Positions 8,900-19,060 are shown, numbered from the stretch's first letter. The stretch is DNA of 48,399 bases from UBA2210 sp036825195 (GCA_036825195.1 DAISYQ010000027.1:1-48399), one strand, 5' to 3'. The notes: a model not told the origin generated them from the sequence alone. Made by a program: numbers and translations.

Positions 8900-10909
8900 T
8901 CAAATCTGACGGGCAATTACTGCTGCCTCTCTAATGGCCTCCATTGCATTTCTCGGCTCCTTGGCATCTCCCAAGACATACAGATCCGGCACCATTCCCC
9001 GAAGCCGGTCATACAGAACATTGTCGGATTGAGTACCTACCGATAGTACCGCCGCATCGGCTTGAATAGTATGCGTCTTCTCCCCTTTCGTGAATTGCAC
9101 GCCATCATCGGTAATGGCGGTTACCTCGGCCTCAGTAACAACATTCACACCATACATGACCAATGAACGACGGAGAAATCCCCGTCGTGTTATGCCTATG
9201 TCGCGGGCCACCGTCGGCAGCATCTCCAGTATTGTTATCTCCCTGCCGCTTTTATTCAAATCCGGGAGCGACTCTGATTTGAGTTTGCCCCAACGCATCA
9301 GGAATGTCATAATTTCGGGGGACATGGCACTCTGGTAAGCCAGGTATAAAGCGGTCTCACAGCCGATGCCGCCACCACCGATAATCACCACATGTCTGCC
9401 CACCCTGACTCTCCCCTCCAGGATATCAAAGGCGGTACATACATTTTCCCGATTCACACCGGGGATAGAGGGGATAACGGGCCTGGCCCCCGTTGATACG
9501 ATCAGGATCTGTGGCTTCTCCATCTGGACCACCTGCGGGGTAACCTCTGTGTTCAACACTACCCTGAGGTTGAGCCTGTCAAGCTGGCCAGAGTAATATT
9601 TGATAGCCTCGGAAAAATCACTTTTCCCAGGAGGCATGGCACAGGGGATTAACTGACCACCAAGTCGCGAATTTTTTTCATACAACACCACGTCGTGGCC
9701 CCTGGACGCAGAAATCCTGGCAGCTTCCATGCCACCGGGACCGCCCCCGATGATCATTACCTTTTTTCTTTCTTCGGCAGGGCGGATTACAAATTCCCGT
9801 TCCTTCAATGCCTCCGGATTCATAAGGCACGTCGCTTCATCACCCACCCATATTCTGTCGAAACACCCTTGATGACAGCGGACACAGGGACGGATATCCT
9901 CAAACCTCCCTTCAAGGACCTTTTTTGGAAACTGAGGATCGGCCAAAAACGGCCTAGCAAAAGCGATGAAGTCGGCTTTCCCTTCCGCCAGTACTTCTTC
10001 CGCCAAAAACGGATCTCCTATATGGGCGGTGATTACGGGGATATTGACCTTATTTTTAATCCTTTGGGCAAGATGAACAAAGGCTCCTTTGGGCACAAGC
10101 CCCAGAGTTAAGGGCAGGCTGGCCTCGTGACCCGCGGGAGAGACGTGCAGACCGTCTATACCATAGCTCTGCAAGGTCTCGGCTATTTTCTCAGCCTCCT
10201 CAATCGTGTTACCGCCAGGCAGAAATTCATCGCCGGATATCTTTGCGACTAAAGGATAATCTTTTCCTACTTCTCGTCTTGAAGCATGGATTATTTCTTT
10301 AAAAAATCGCAGCCTGTTTTCCAGGTCACCGCCATACCTGTCGTTACGTTTATTGGTGCGAGGAGACAGAAATTCACGAACAAGGTAGCCTGAGTAGGCA
10401 TTGTATTCGACAAGATCGAATCCGACCTCTTGAGCCCGCTTCACCGCCCTGGCAAAACCGGCGACTATTTCCTCTATCTCGGCGATGGAAAGTTCCCGAC
10501 AGGTTTCCTTTGTTTCCCAATTGGTAAAAGCCGAAGCGGATACTGCCTGTCTTCCATTAAGTCGAGAGGGAGCATACGAACCACCGTGAGCGAGATGAAG
10601 GCCAATCTTTACGGAATGTTTATGAACTCTCTGAACCAGCCTGCTCAAAGGTTCTATGAATCCGTCATCCCATATGCCCAGGGTTGAAACTGTACTCTTC
10701 GCCTGTTCCTCAACGTACGCTATACTAGCAGTAATGAGCCCCGCGCCTCCGGCGGCTCGTTCTTCATAGTAATCGAGAATCCTGGGATTAAGTTCGCCGT
10801 CAATAAAATCAGGTTGTGGATTGACACTCATAGCCGACATGACGATCCTGTTGTCCAGCATCACTTTCCCTAAAAAACCTTTTTGATTGAGGTACCAAAT
10901 TTTCTCCAT
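8900..10909 (-). CDS. 2,4-Dienoyl-CoA reductase-type flavo-Fe-S oxidoreductase
   Basis: At about 669 residues this matches FadH/enoate-reductase proteins. An old-yellow-enzyme TIM barrel (FMN) forms the first half, with HLAHGG and the segment AYSGYLVREFLSPRTNKR. A [4Fe-4S] site follows as CVRCHQGC plus a Cys eleven residues later, then a FAD/NAD(P)-binding half with IIGGGPGGMEAAR and IIGGGGIGCETALY. It would reduce a conjugated dienoyl-CoA or another activated C=C bond. I choose the ATG at 10909, giving MEKIWYLNQKGFLGK. A longer frame start at 10966 would overlap the CoA-transferase gene and lacks family similarity. The 26-bp gap to that gene indicates cotranscription. Confidence 0.9.
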   Translation of the reverse strand: MEKIWYLNQKGFLGKVMLDNRIVMSAMSVNPQPDFIDGELNPRILDYYEERAAGGAGLITASIAYVEEQAKSTVSTLGIWDDGFIEPLSRLVQRVHKHSVKIGLHLAHGGSYAPSRLNGRQAVSASAFTNWETKETCRELSIAEIEEIVAGFARAVKRAQEVGFDLVEYNAYSGYLVREFLSPRTNKRNDRYGGDLENRLRFFKEIIHASRREVGKDYPLVAKISGDEFLPGGNTIEEAEKIAETLQSYGIDGLHVSPAGHEASLPLTLGLVPKGAFVHLAQRIKNKVNIPVITAHIGDPFLAEEVLAEGKADFIAFARPFLADPQFPKKVLEGRFEDIRPCVRCHQGCFDRIWVGDEATCLMNPEALKEREFVIRPAEERKKVMIIGGGPGGMEAARISASRGHDVVLYEKNSRLGGQLIPCAMPPGKSDFSEAIKYYSGQLDRLNLRVVLNTEVTPQVVQMEKPQILIVSTGARPVIPSIPGVNRENVCTAFDILEGRVRVGRHVVIIGGGGIGCETALYLAYQSAMSPEIMTFLMRWGKLKSESLPDLNKSGREITILEMLPTVARDIGITRRGFLRRSLVMYGVNVVTEAEVTAITDDGVQFTKGEKTHTIQADAAVLSVGTQSDNVLYDRLRGMVPDLYVLGDAKEPRNAMEAIREAAVIARQI

Positions 10910-10935
10910 GCAACTTCCCCGTGTCAATAATACCT

Positions 10936-12519
10936 CTACCCAGTATTCCGACTGGTCCCCTTGCATAAGATTTCATCCCGTATCTGCATCTTTTCTTCTC
11001 TAAAGATCCGGTCATCCATCTCTCGGAGGGTGTCCGCTATCAATGGCTGAAATTCCATTTGGTCAAGAATTTCCCTCTGCAAATCCACACCCGGAGCAAT
11101 TTCAATGAGGGTCACGCCTTCTTTCCTCAGTTCGAACACCGCTCTCTCGGTAACGTATAGTACCTTTTGCCTTATCTCCTGCGCATACTCGCCACTAAAG
11201 GTAATTTGTTCCACGTTGTTGATGTATTTCTTTTTCTTACCCTCCCGTACGATGTGTACTCTCCCGTTTCGAACTTCAACTTCAGCCCCGATGGTCAATT
11301 CCCCGGTAAACACGACCTCTTTTGCATTCTGTGAAATATTGATGAAACCACCGCAACCGGCTAACTTTGTCCCGAAACGGCTGACATTGACATTACCGAA
11401 TTGATCAATTTGAGCCGCGCCTAAAAATGCTATATCCAAGCCGCCGCCATCATAAAAATCGAATTGGTATGGTTGATCGATAATGGTATCCGGGTTCGTA
11501 GATGCCCCGAAGCTCAGGCCACCTGCCGGGACGCCACCCACCGGACCGGATTCGACGGTAAGGGTCATTAAATCGCTTATCTCTTCTTCGGCTGCCACCA
11601 TCGAAACCCCTGTCGGCACTCCATAACCGAGATTGACAATAACACCCGACCTCAGCTCTTGTGCGGCTCTGCGGGCCATAAGCTTTCTAACGGTAAATGG
11701 AAGTGGTTCTATTCTTCCGATGGGAATGAATACCTCACCTGAATATGACGGATTGTATTGCTCCATATACGTCTGCCAGTGATTTTCCGGCTTAGCCACA
11801 ACAATCGCATCGACATAGACTCCGGGTAATTTCACATCATAAGGATTAAATCTTCCGCTCTGTGAAACTCGTTCAACCTGTACGATCACGATACCGCCTG
11901 AGTTTTTAGCTGCCTGGGCCATGGATATCGTGTCAAGGGTAGCCCCCTCCCGTTCCATCGTAATATTACCATTCAAGTCCGCAGTCGTTCCTCTCAAGAA
12001 GGCTACGTCAATGGGGAATGCCTTGTAGAACAGTTTTTCCTGTCCCTCGATCTCTATCAGTTTTACAAGATCCTCTTCTGCTTTTTCGTTTACTTTTCCT
12101 CCCGTTTCACGGGGATCCACAAATGTCTTGAGACCTGTGTGAGTAATGAAACCGGGCCTTCCCCCCGCTATCTCCCTGAACAGGCCGCAGATGGCTCCCT
12201 GAGGAATGTTGTACGCCTCTATCTTGTTCTCCAACGCCAGCCTGCCCAGCTTGGGGGCCATGCCCCAATGTCCAGCAATAACCCTCTTGACGAGTCCTTC
12301 ATGAGCCAGGTGGTTAAACCCTCTATCCTTTCCGTCACCCTGCCCCGCTGCTCCGACAACCGTAAGGTTTGTAGGTGTCCCTGTTGCTATAAACATTTCT
12401 TCCAACGAAGATGTCAGATTTTCAGGATGGCCCATTCCAACGAATCCGCCGATAACAACCGTATCCCCATTTTTTATTAATTTTAACGCTTCCCCAACAT
12501 CAACAATTTTCCCTTGCAT
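10936..12519 (-). CDS. Family I CoA transferase, alpha and beta domains fused
   Basis: This protein of about 527 residues carries both CoA-transferase domains in one chain, as in acetate/propionate and YdiF-type enzymes. The first domain opens with NGDTVVIGGFVGMGHPENL. The second has the catalytic Glu in TLTVESGPVGGVPAGG, followed by FLGAAQIDQFGNVNVSRFG. It transfers CoA between an acyl-CoA and a free carboxylate, activating the imported acid without ATP. The ATG at 12519 aligns best with the family start, although GAGGG is only a few nt away; the upstream ATG at 12534 is an alternative. A CoA ligase gene lies directly upstream, giving the cluster two ways to activate substrate. Confidence 0.9.
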   Translation of the reverse strand: MQGKIVDVGEALKLIKNGDTVVIGGFVGMGHPENLTSSLEEMFIATGTPTNLTVVGAAGQGDGKDRGFNHLAHEGLVKRVIAGHWGMAPKLGRLALENKIEAYNIPQGAICGLFREIAGGRPGFITHTGLKTFVDPRETGGKVNEKAEEDLVKLIEIEGQEKLFYKAFPIDVAFLRGTTADLNGNITMEREGATLDTISMAQAAKNSGGIVIVQVERVSQSGRFNPYDVKLPGVYVDAIVVAKPENHWQTYMEQYNPSYSGEVFIPIGRIEPLPFTVRKLMARRAAQELRSGVIVNLGYGVPTGVSMVAAEEEISDLMTLTVESGPVGGVPAGGLSFGASTNPDTIIDQPYQFDFYDGGGLDIAFLGAAQIDQFGNVNVSRFGTKLAGCGGFINISQNAKEVVFTGELTIGAEVEVRNGRVHIVREGKKKKYINNVEQITFSGEYAQEIRQKVLYVTERAVFELRKEGVTLIEIAPGVDLQREILDQMEFQPLIADTLREMDDRIFREEKMQIRDEILCKGTSRNTG

Positions 12520-12654
12520 ATTCCCTCGCTGCATACTCTCTGTAACTTCACACACTGTATCATCGCTCCATGTCGCAGAGTCTTTAATCAAAAAATATTT
12601 ACAAATGTCCCCCCAGCATTAGTTACCAACGTGCCATTTTCCGAACTCACCGCA

Positions 12655-14181
12655 TTACTCAATTTCCTTCAATACTCTTTCCTTCAATTCTCTTTTTAAA
12701 ATCTTCCCAGTGGGCCCTTGCGGCAGGGAATCAACAAATTCGACCATCCTGGGAGCCTTGAACTTAGCCATTCTTGCCCGCACATAATCAATGATCTCCT
12801 GTTCTTCAGCAGACTCACCTTTTTGAAGGACAATGTAAGCCTTTGCCAATTCACCCTTGATCTTATCAGGAATACCGATGACGGCTGCGAGAGCTACTTT
12901 AGGATTCGTATATAAAACCTCTTCCACTTCAGACGGATAGATGTTCTGGCCCCCCGTAATGATCAACTCCTGCTTGCGACCGGCAATATAGAGATAGCCA
13001 TCGGTATCCACATATCCCAAATCACCGGAATAGAACCATTTGTCACGATAGACTTCGGCATTCTTCTCCGGGGCATTGATGTACCCGTGAATAGAAAACA
13101 CATTACCATATTCGATGATTTCACCTACCTGACCGACAGGAACTTCATTGCCATTATCATCGACAATCTTGATATAGATGTCGCTGATGGGCGTACCGAC
13201 CGAATTCTCCTTCCGAACGCCAACTCTCGGCTGAAGTGTTGAAAATCCGCATCCTTCTGTGTGGCCAAAGCCATCCATAACGATGCAGTCGAACGTTTTC
13301 TCAAATTCTCTTAGAACTTCCAGGGGAAAGTTGGCTCCGCCCGAATTTACAATCTGCAGTGATGAAACATCGTCATGTCCCTCTTTGTATTCACTCAGCA
13401 GATATGAATACATGGTTGGTGTACCGGCAAAATAGGTGCATCTGTGTTCTTTGATTGCGTCTAAGACTTTACGGGCATCGAACCGATCAATGAGAACAGT
13501 AGTTGCCCCGCAGTAAAATGCCGACATCATCACCACGCTGAGGGCAAAGTTGTTGTAGATCGGAAGAGCCAGAAGTAATCGGTCTTCTTGAGTAAACTTA
13601 TTTCGAGTGCAGCACCCCTGAACATTCGTGAGCACGGAACGATGCGTCTGGGAGGCTCCTTTCGGTCTCCCTGTCGTACCGGAAGTGTATATAACACAGG
13701 TAATATCATCGAGTTCCGACTCAATAGCGGGGTAGTTGCTGCTGCCTGTCAGCATATCTTCGAATTTGGCGGTGGCGTTATCAGATATGCCGTTATTCAC
13801 GATGATGTGCTGCAGCTCCGGAAGACTTTCGGCAACCGATCTCTGTTCCGCCCAGAGTCCCGCGTCGGCGATAATGGCCTTTGCGCCCGATTCCTCGCCA
13901 ATGTAACGTATTTCATGGACCTGATACATAACATTCAAGGGAATCGAAGTTGCACCGATTCGGATAATGGCGTTGTGGGCTATGAGAAACTCAACTGAGT
14001 TTGGCATAAGAAGCATGATAAAATCTCCCCGTTTCAGTCCGAGCTTCAGAAGACTATTTGCAAGTTGATTAACCTTGGCATTCAATTCGCTGTATGTAAT
14101 TTCGGCACCCTTATAGATGACAGCCGTATTGTCAGGCATATAATGCCCCACACTCTGCAACATTTCACCAATGGTCTGCAT
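12655..14181 (-). CDS. AMP-dependent CoA ligase
   Basis: This 508-residue protein is a complete acyl/aryl-CoA synthetase of the ANL superfamily. CVIYTSGTTGRPKG is the phosphate-binding loop near residue 165. MDGFGHTEGCG, WFYSGDLGYVDTDGYLYIAGR and GGQNIYPSEVEE follow in order, and LPQGPTGKILKREL holds the C-terminal catalytic Lys. It would form an acyl-adenylate and then an acyl-CoA. The gene lies between the TRAP transporter and the CoA transferase, so the imported carboxylate is the likely substrate. Unlike its neighbour at 4672-6318, the frame is intact. Precise acid specificity cannot be read from these motifs. Confidence 0.9.
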   Translation of the reverse strand: MQTIGEMLQSVGHYMPDNTAVIYKGAEITYSELNAKVNQLANSLLKLGLKRGDFIMLLMPNSVEFLIAHNAIIRIGATSIPLNVMYQVHEIRYIGEESGAKAIIADAGLWAEQRSVAESLPELQHIIVNNGISDNATAKFEDMLTGSSNYPAIESELDDITCVIYTSGTTGRPKGASQTHRSVLTNVQGCCTRNKFTQEDRLLLALPIYNNFALSVVMMSAFYCGATTVLIDRFDARKVLDAIKEHRCTYFAGTPTMYSYLLSEYKEGHDDVSSLQIVNSGGANFPLEVLREFEKTFDCIVMDGFGHTEGCGFSTLQPRVGVRKENSVGTPISDIYIKIVDDNGNEVPVGQVGEIIEYGNVFSIHGYINAPEKNAEVYRDKWFYSGDLGYVDTDGYLYIAGRKQELIITGGQNIYPSEVEEVLYTNPKVALAAVIGIPDKIKGELAKAYIVLQKGESAEEQEIIDYVRARMAKFKAPRMVEFVDSLPQGPTGKILKRELKERVLKEIE

Positions 14182-14354
14182 GCTATCCTTCTCCTTCCAT
14201 TTAAAACGGTCTATTTTTGAGGAGCGACCTCACTTCAAAACGATGTATAGCAAGGACAATCTCCGAACTTTCATTTTCATTGTATTAATCTCAACAACTT
14301 AACAATACGTTGTGGGCAGCAATCGAAAACAGTTGATAATGTGTATCCCCGGTA

Positions 14355-15668
14355 CTATTGCAACATTCCGGGAAGCAGCATGATTATCTGAGGAAAAATC
14401 GAACAAACAATCAGAACAATCAGCTGCAGCAATAAAAAGGGCATGGCACCCCGCCATACGTCCTTCATGGAAATTGAGATCGGTGCAATGCCTTTGACAA
14501 AGAACAGGGCGTATCCAAAAGGAGGGCTTAAAAAACTCATTTGCATGTTCAGCATAAAGATAATCCCAACATATACAGGATCAAATCCCAGGTTCACTAA
14601 AATGGGGCTGAAAATCGGAACAATAAGAAGGCAGATTCCTATCCAGTCTATAAACATCCCGAGGATTATGTAGACGATTTGAGTGAATATTAACGCACCC
14701 CATTTGCCGCCGGGCAGATTCATAACCAATGTATTGACGAATTCCTGGCCATCACCCATCGCATAAACACCCACAAAACATGTCGATGCAAACGTTATCC
14801 ACAGTGCCATACCGGTCGCGGATATGGTTGAGTAGAGTGATTCACTAATGGCCTTCCAACTGAGATTTCTTCGTAAGGCAAGGAGAACTATGACTGCAAA
14901 TACTCCGACACCCGCGGCTTCGGTCGGAGATGCTATACCGGCCAGTATTGTCCCCAATACACATCCTATAATAATGGCCGGGGCTACTATATTCTTACCC
15001 AATGCAAGTTTTTTCCAGAATCCTACGATCTGTTCTTCCGCTGTAATTGAAGGGGCATATTCAGGTTTTCTCAGGACCAATATCACTATATAGGCGCAAA
15101 ATGCGAGACCGAGCAACAATCCCGGCAACATACTGCCGGCGAACAGATCGATAACCGAAACCTGTGTTGCTGCAGAATAGAAAATAGGCATGATACTGGG
15201 TGGTATGAGGATTCCGAGTGTTCCGGCAGCACAAACGGTACCAACAACCATATGTTTGTTATATTTCCGCTCCATCATGGCTGGTAATGCAAGAAGACCC
15301 AAGGTAATCACCGAAGCACCAACAACTCCTATCATGGCGGCCAGTATGACTCCGGTAATGATCGTAGCTATGGCAATAGAGCCCCTGATCTTACCGGCCC
15401 ATTGGAATATAGCCCCGAACATCTCTTCGACAATACCGCTCCGTTGCAGCAGATTCGCCATGAGAATGAACAGTGGCACGGCTACCAGGGAGTAACTTAC
15501 CATGAGCCCATAAACACGCATGGCAAACATGGGAAAGATGATGGGTCCACCGACAACTAAACCGAACACAATACCGACAGAACCGATCACTGCAAAGAGA
15601 GGAGCACCGGTAAGTAGCAATGCTATCATTGATCCAAACATGGCAATATTAAGCAGTAGTGGACTCAT
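14355..15668 (-). CDS. dctM: TRAP transporter large permease (DctM)
   Basis: This 437-residue, very hydrophobic protein is the 12-helix translocating subunit of a tripartite ATP-independent periplasmic transporter. Family segments include LLLTGAPLFAVIGSVG near the N terminus, GTLGILIPPSIMPIFYS in the middle, and the repeated SPTEAAGVGVFAV and LSPPFGYALFFVKGIAP in the second half. It drives sodium- or proton-coupled uptake of a carboxylate. Its ATG overlaps the end of dctQ by 4 bp, which is translational coupling. A roughly 170-bp gap without a strong hairpin separates it from the CoA ligase gene downstream. Confidence 0.95.
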   Translation of the reverse strand: MSPLLLNIAMFGSMIALLLTGAPLFAVIGSVGIVFGLVVGGPIIFPMFAMRVYGLMVSYSLVAVPLFILMANLLQRSGIVEEMFGAIFQWAGKIRGSIAIATIITGVILAAMIGVVGASVITLGLLALPAMMERKYNKHMVVGTVCAAGTLGILIPPSIMPIFYSAATQVSVIDLFAGSMLPGLLLGLAFCAYIVILVLRKPEYAPSITAEEQIVGFWKKLALGKNIVAPAIIIGCVLGTILAGIASPTEAAGVGVFAVIVLLALRRNLSWKAISESLYSTISATGMALWITFASTCFVGVYAMGDGQEFVNTLVMNLPGGKWGALIFTQIVYIILGMFIDWIGICLLIVPIFSPILVNLGFDPVYVGIIFMLNMQMSFLSPPFGYALFFVKGIAPISISMKDVWRGAMPFLLLQLIVLIVCSIFPQIIMLLPGMLQ

Positions 15669-16186
15669 CGTGTTTCACCTCCCAGACTGTAAAGTTCCCT
15701 TAAAAACTCGGCAACTGACTGAAAGATTAACAGCAAGCTTCCTATCGGGAGAGTGATCTTAACGGGCCACAAGATAGGTGCCCACGATGTATAGCTTCTC
15801 TCGCCCATCTGTATCGATGTCCAAGCATATTTGGCCCCCATATAGGTCAAGGCGGAGGCAAAGATCAATATGAGCGGAAAAACAACAACCAGGTTGAGTA
15901 TTTTTTGAGTCTTCGGTCTGAACCGCTGGCTGACTATATCTACACTCACGTGTGATCGATGGAGGAGACAATACGCCCCCACAAGAACATACAGTGCTCC
16001 GCAGGTAAACATCTCGACTTCATAAGACCAGACAGTCGGCGCATTGAAGATATACCGTGCAACAACCTCTATGACAGTAGCAGCAACGGTGATAAGCAGG
16101 ATATAACTGATTATTCTTCCCGTCCATTCACTGACACCGTCGATGACAGCGATCAGCGATCGGGTTGCATGCAATGATTTCGTCAT
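15665..16186 (-). CDS. dctQ: TRAP transporter small permease (DctQ)
   Basis: This 173-residue protein has four predicted membrane helices: ISYILLITVAATVIEVVAR, a CGALYVLVGAYCLL helix, VVVFPLILIFASALTYMG and LPIGSLLLIFQSVAEFL. That matches DctQ in length and pattern, with the typical SHVSVDIVSQRF loop after helix 2. DctQ docks with the large permease in the inner membrane. The gene overlaps dctM by 4 bp. It follows dctP after about 180 bp that contains a perfect 11-bp inverted repeat, a usual arrangement when the binding protein is made in excess. Confidence 0.93.
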   Translation of the reverse strand: MTKSLHATRSLIAVIDGVSEWTGRIISYILLITVAATVIEVVARYIFNAPTVWSYEVEMFTCGALYVLVGAYCLLHRSHVSVDIVSQRFRPKTQKILNLVVVFPLILIFASALTYMGAKYAWTSIQMGERSYTSWAPILWPVKITLPIGSLLLIFQSVAEFLRELYSLGGETR

Positions 16187-16259
16187 GTTTCACCACTTCC
16201 TTTTCAATATCGCATCGGCAGTAATACCGCAGATGACTACTCAGGATTGGTATTTGTCT

Positions 16260-16314
16260 GGGGTGAGGTTTCAGCAGATGCAAAGAAACTTCCCATGTTA
16301 AATAACCTCACCCC
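16260..16314 (-). repeat. 11-bp perfect inverted repeat between dctP and dctQ
   Basis: GGGGTGAGGTT (16260-16270) and AACCTCACCCC (16304-16314) are exact reverse complements with a 33-nt spacer. The stem lies in the dctP-dctQ intergenic transcript. No U-tract follows on the minus strand. By analogy with other binding-protein operons it could protect the dctP message or reduce permease expression; that role is inferred. Confidence 0.6.
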
Positions 16315-16366
16315 AAAAAATGTTGCTTTCCACTAACCTATTTCAACTTTTAACACTAAAAGAAGG

Positions 16367-17422
16367 CTATTCGATCAAGCCCAATTCCTTCATTACCGAT
16401 AACTGACCCTCCATCATCTTTTTCCCAAGTTCCGTCTTCTTAGCCGTTTCTTCCCAAGCACTCAATGCCAGCTTCCGTACCTCTTTGACTTCAGATTCAG
16501 GAAGGGTGTATTCCTTCAAACCACCTGCTCGCATCTTTTTCAGTGCTGCCAAGTCCATATCCACATTGTATCGGTAATTTCTCCACGCCAAGTCATATGC
16601 TTCTTCTTCCAGAATAAATTTTAAATTTTCGGGTAGCGATTCCCACAGTTTCATACCCATGGACAGTTCAAGGGCAGATGATGGTTGATGAAGTGATGGC
16701 CGTAACATATACTTTGCTACTCGATCAGCCCCAATGGCAACTGTTGTGCTCGGTACGCCGAGATCTCCGCCATCAACAACACCCCTTTCCAATGCCGCCG
16801 GTCTTTCACCCGTGGGCATAGACACTGTCGAGGCACCAAGTTTGGTAAACAATGCGGTAGCCATTGCTCCTGAGAAGACAAGCTTCTTGCCCTTTATATC
16901 GGCTATTGATTTAATCGGTACACGAGATGTCAGATATTCGGCGGGATAATACGGGAGAGAGAGACAATAGATATTGTATTTTGCATATAGTTCTCTCACC
17001 AGTTCAATGCCGCCTCGTTCATAGAGCCAAAAATCATGTTGTATAGCGCTGTCGAAACCACCGGGTAAATATGTCACGAAGGCAAATGCCGGATCCTTTC
17101 CTGCCCAATATTCACCGGTTGTAAACGCCATATCTATAACCCCTTTGCCGAGGGCTTCAAAAACCTCTATAGTTCCCACAAGGGCTCCAGGCGGATAAAT
17201 CTTGATCTTAACCTCTCCATTTGTGGCCTTCTCAACCCGCTCGGCGAACTCATTACCTGCTTTCCAGATAGCCGTTCCGGGACCAAGCACACAGGCGCAT
17301 TTCAATTTATACTCTTTCGCCAACGCGATTGACGTTTGATTACCAAGAGAAAACAAAAAGATCACCATGACTGCTGCACTAACTGCCACTATTGCCTTAC
17401 ATTTCTTACTACGATTAAACAT
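16367..17422 (-). CDS. dctP: TRAP transporter substrate-binding protein (DctP)
   Basis: This 351-residue protein has a Sec signal peptide: basic start MFNRSKKCK, hydrophobic VAVSAAVMVIFLFSLG, and a likely cleavage after IALA. The mature part follows the DctP fold, with GNEFAERVEKATNGEVKIKI, the conserved FEALGKGVIDMAF region, and GKKLVFSGAMATALFTKLGAS. It captures the ligand in the periplasm and delivers it to DctQM. The ATG at 17422 is preceded by AAAGGGGG. Ligands of this family include C4-dicarboxylates, aromatic acids and keto acids. The cluster argues for a catabolised carboxylate, but the specific ligand is unknown. Confidence 0.94.
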   Translation of the reverse strand: MFNRSKKCKAIVAVSAAVMVIFLFSLGNQTSIALAKEYKLKCACVLGPGTAIWKAGNEFAERVEKATNGEVKIKIYPPGALVGTIEVFEALGKGVIDMAFTTGEYWAGKDPAFAFVTYLPGGFDSAIQHDFWLYERGGIELVRELYAKYNIYCLSLPYYPAEYLTSRVPIKSIADIKGKKLVFSGAMATALFTKLGASTVSMPTGERPAALERGVVDGGDLGVPSTTVAIGADRVAKYMLRPSLHQPSSALELSMGMKLWESLPENLKFILEEEAYDLAWRNYRYNVDMDLAALKKMRAGGLKEYTLPESEVKEVRKLALSAWEETAKKTELGKKMMEGQLSVMKELGLIE

Positions 17423-17538
17423 TTCCTATTTCCCCCTTTCATTGTTATCAAGTTATTATCCTGATGTCCTCCCGTTGACTTTTTCACCTCCCTTACGTAT
17501 CGTTTTGCTTTTCACCATATACTTACCGAACTACCTTC

Positions 17539-17946
17539 TCATTCTTTCGGTAAACCCTTGTCCGTCAATTCGATTAACAGCCCGTGAGAACTTTTGGGGT
17601 GTATAAATGCTATCCGGTATGGACCCTCAAATACCTTGCCGACAATCTTAAGCCCCTTTTCCTCCAGATCTCCTACGAACTTTTCGAGGTCTCCACATAG
17701 AATAGAAATGTGATGAAACCCCTCCCCTGAATTTTCAATAAATTTACCAATCACACTCTTCGGTCCCGTAGGTTCTATGAGCTCAAAATAGGTTCCACTA
17801 AGGTGTACCGTGGAAGAAATCTCCTGTAATTCAGGATATTCATTCCTCGCCAGCTCCTCAGCTCCAAATGTTTCTTTGAGAAATTCTAAAGTCTTATCGA
17901 TGCTCCTCACAGCAATTCCAATATGTTCCAACCCCTGAATCATCAT
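17539..17946 (-). CDS. mce: Methylmalonyl-CoA epimerase-like VOC protein (copy 2)
   Basis: This 135-residue paralogue of the protein at 8440-8847 shares much of its length, including TFGAEELARNEYPE, ELIEPTGP and FIHPKSSHGLLIELTD. Metal ligand positions are kept: His in LEHIGIAV, His in FHHISILCGD, Glu in LLIELTD. Two copies in one cluster suggest two different chiral acyl-CoA intermediates or a specialised isomerase, not simple propionate metabolism. Two adjacent ATG codons (17946 and 17943) are possible starts; neither has a strong ribosome-binding site. It lies upstream of dctP. The 250 bp between it and the amidohydrolase gene hold no gene that I can support. Confidence 0.87.
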   Translation of the reverse strand: MMIQGLEHIGIAVRSIDKTLEFLKETFGAEELARNEYPELQEISSTVHLSGTYFELIEPTGPKSVIGKFIENSGEGFHHISILCGDLEKFVGDLEEKGLKIVGKVFEGPYRIAFIHPKSSHGLLIELTDKGLPKE

Positions 17947-18196
17947 ACCGTGTGGGCATGTTAAGAAGCATTGCGATGTACCGTCAGAATCGCTTCGTCT
18001 TCCCAGATGCCTCTCCTCCTTTCCTTTGTATTGATACGTATAAATGTCATGGACTGCACCTACTGCGAATCTTTGGTTGGCTATGGCACGTCTTCATCAA
18101 TTATGGACTACTCATATTCGTCCGGGAGGGCCCTGGTACGATCACATAAGAACATAGGGAGCCGGAAACGAGCCGGTGTAATCCCTCGATATATTC

Positions 18197-19060
18197 TTAC
18201 AGGCCAAATATCCGTTTGGCGTTTCCGAAAAGCATTTTCCCCAACGCTTCATCTTTTAATCCCATCTCGTTCATCTGCTCGAGGTACCGTTTCCATGAAA
18301 GACCGTTGGAACCGAAGATAACCTTTTCCGCCCCCATCCGCGTCTTCAGGAAAGTGATCAACGACGGGTGAAAGTACCGGGGAAGCCATGCGCTGATGCT
18401 GAGGTAGATATTGGGCCATTTCATGGTACAGGAGATCATCTCATCCACCCAGGGATACCCCGTATGGGTGCCGATTATTGTGAGTCCAGGGAAATCGCAG
18501 GCAATCCTGTCGAGGTAGATAGGTCGGGCACCTTCACTCGGCATGGCCTCTGAAACGTGCCCCGTCTGCATGGAAACAGGCAACCCCAGTTCCTCACACT
18601 TGGCGTACAGGGGATACATCTTCCGATGATCCAGGGTCATGTCGTATCCGTAGATGTGAACATATACCCCTTTGTACTGGCGTTTCTTGACGTCTTCCTC
18701 AAGCTTGAGAAGACTCTTCCGGATATTAAAGGGATCGTAATCTGCCAATCCATAGATCCTCCCCGGATATTTTTCAGTCATACGAGTAATGGTTTCCGTC
18801 ATGTCCAAGGCAAAGCGTGTTTGCCTCCGGTACGACCAAGCAAGCAGATCGGTTACAAGGGCCGTCTCAATGCCCGCATCGTCCATGGCCTTGATAATCT
18901 CATCGGGTTCTCTGTAACCATCTCCCCATGCCAATTCGACTGAACATTTCAACTCTCCTTGCGAACTGGTGGCATTCACCCAACTCTGCTGCCATTCTTT
19001 CAAAAGCAATGGGAAAAGGGTATCGATCGCCATAATTCGTGACTTGTTTGTATCTGACAT
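18197..19060 (-). CDS. Amidohydrolase-2 family protein lacking the HxH metal motif
   Basis: This protein of about 287 residues resembles amidohydrolase-2 (ACMSD/PDC-hydrolase-like) TIM barrels in its middle and end: LGLPVSMQTGHVSE, LTIIGTHTGYPWVDE, VIFGSNGLSWKRYLEQM. Family members normally begin with DxHxHP and have FGSDxP. Here the N terminus reads RIMAIDTLFPLL, without HxH, and the late Asp is Asn. Two of the usual metal ligands therefore appear to be missing, so it may be metal-free, differently metallated, or a partner of the intact paralogue at 20791-21873. I choose the ATG at 19060 (MSDTNKSRIM); the ATG at 19033 is possible. The carboxyltransferase gene lies immediately upstream. Confidence 0.75.
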   Translation of the reverse strand: MSDTNKSRIMAIDTLFPLLLKEWQQSWVNATSSQGELKCSVELAWGDGYREPDEIIKAMDDAGIETALVTDLLAWSYRRQTRFALDMTETITRMTEKYPGRIYGLADYDPFNIRKSLLKLEEDVKKRQYKGVYVHIYGYDMTLDHRKMYPLYAKCEELGLPVSMQTGHVSEAMPSEGARPIYLDRIACDFPGLTIIGTHTGYPWVDEMISCTMKWPNIYLSISAWLPRYFHPSLITFLKTRMGAEKVIFGSNGLSWKRYLEQMNEMGLKDEALGKMLFGNAKRIFGL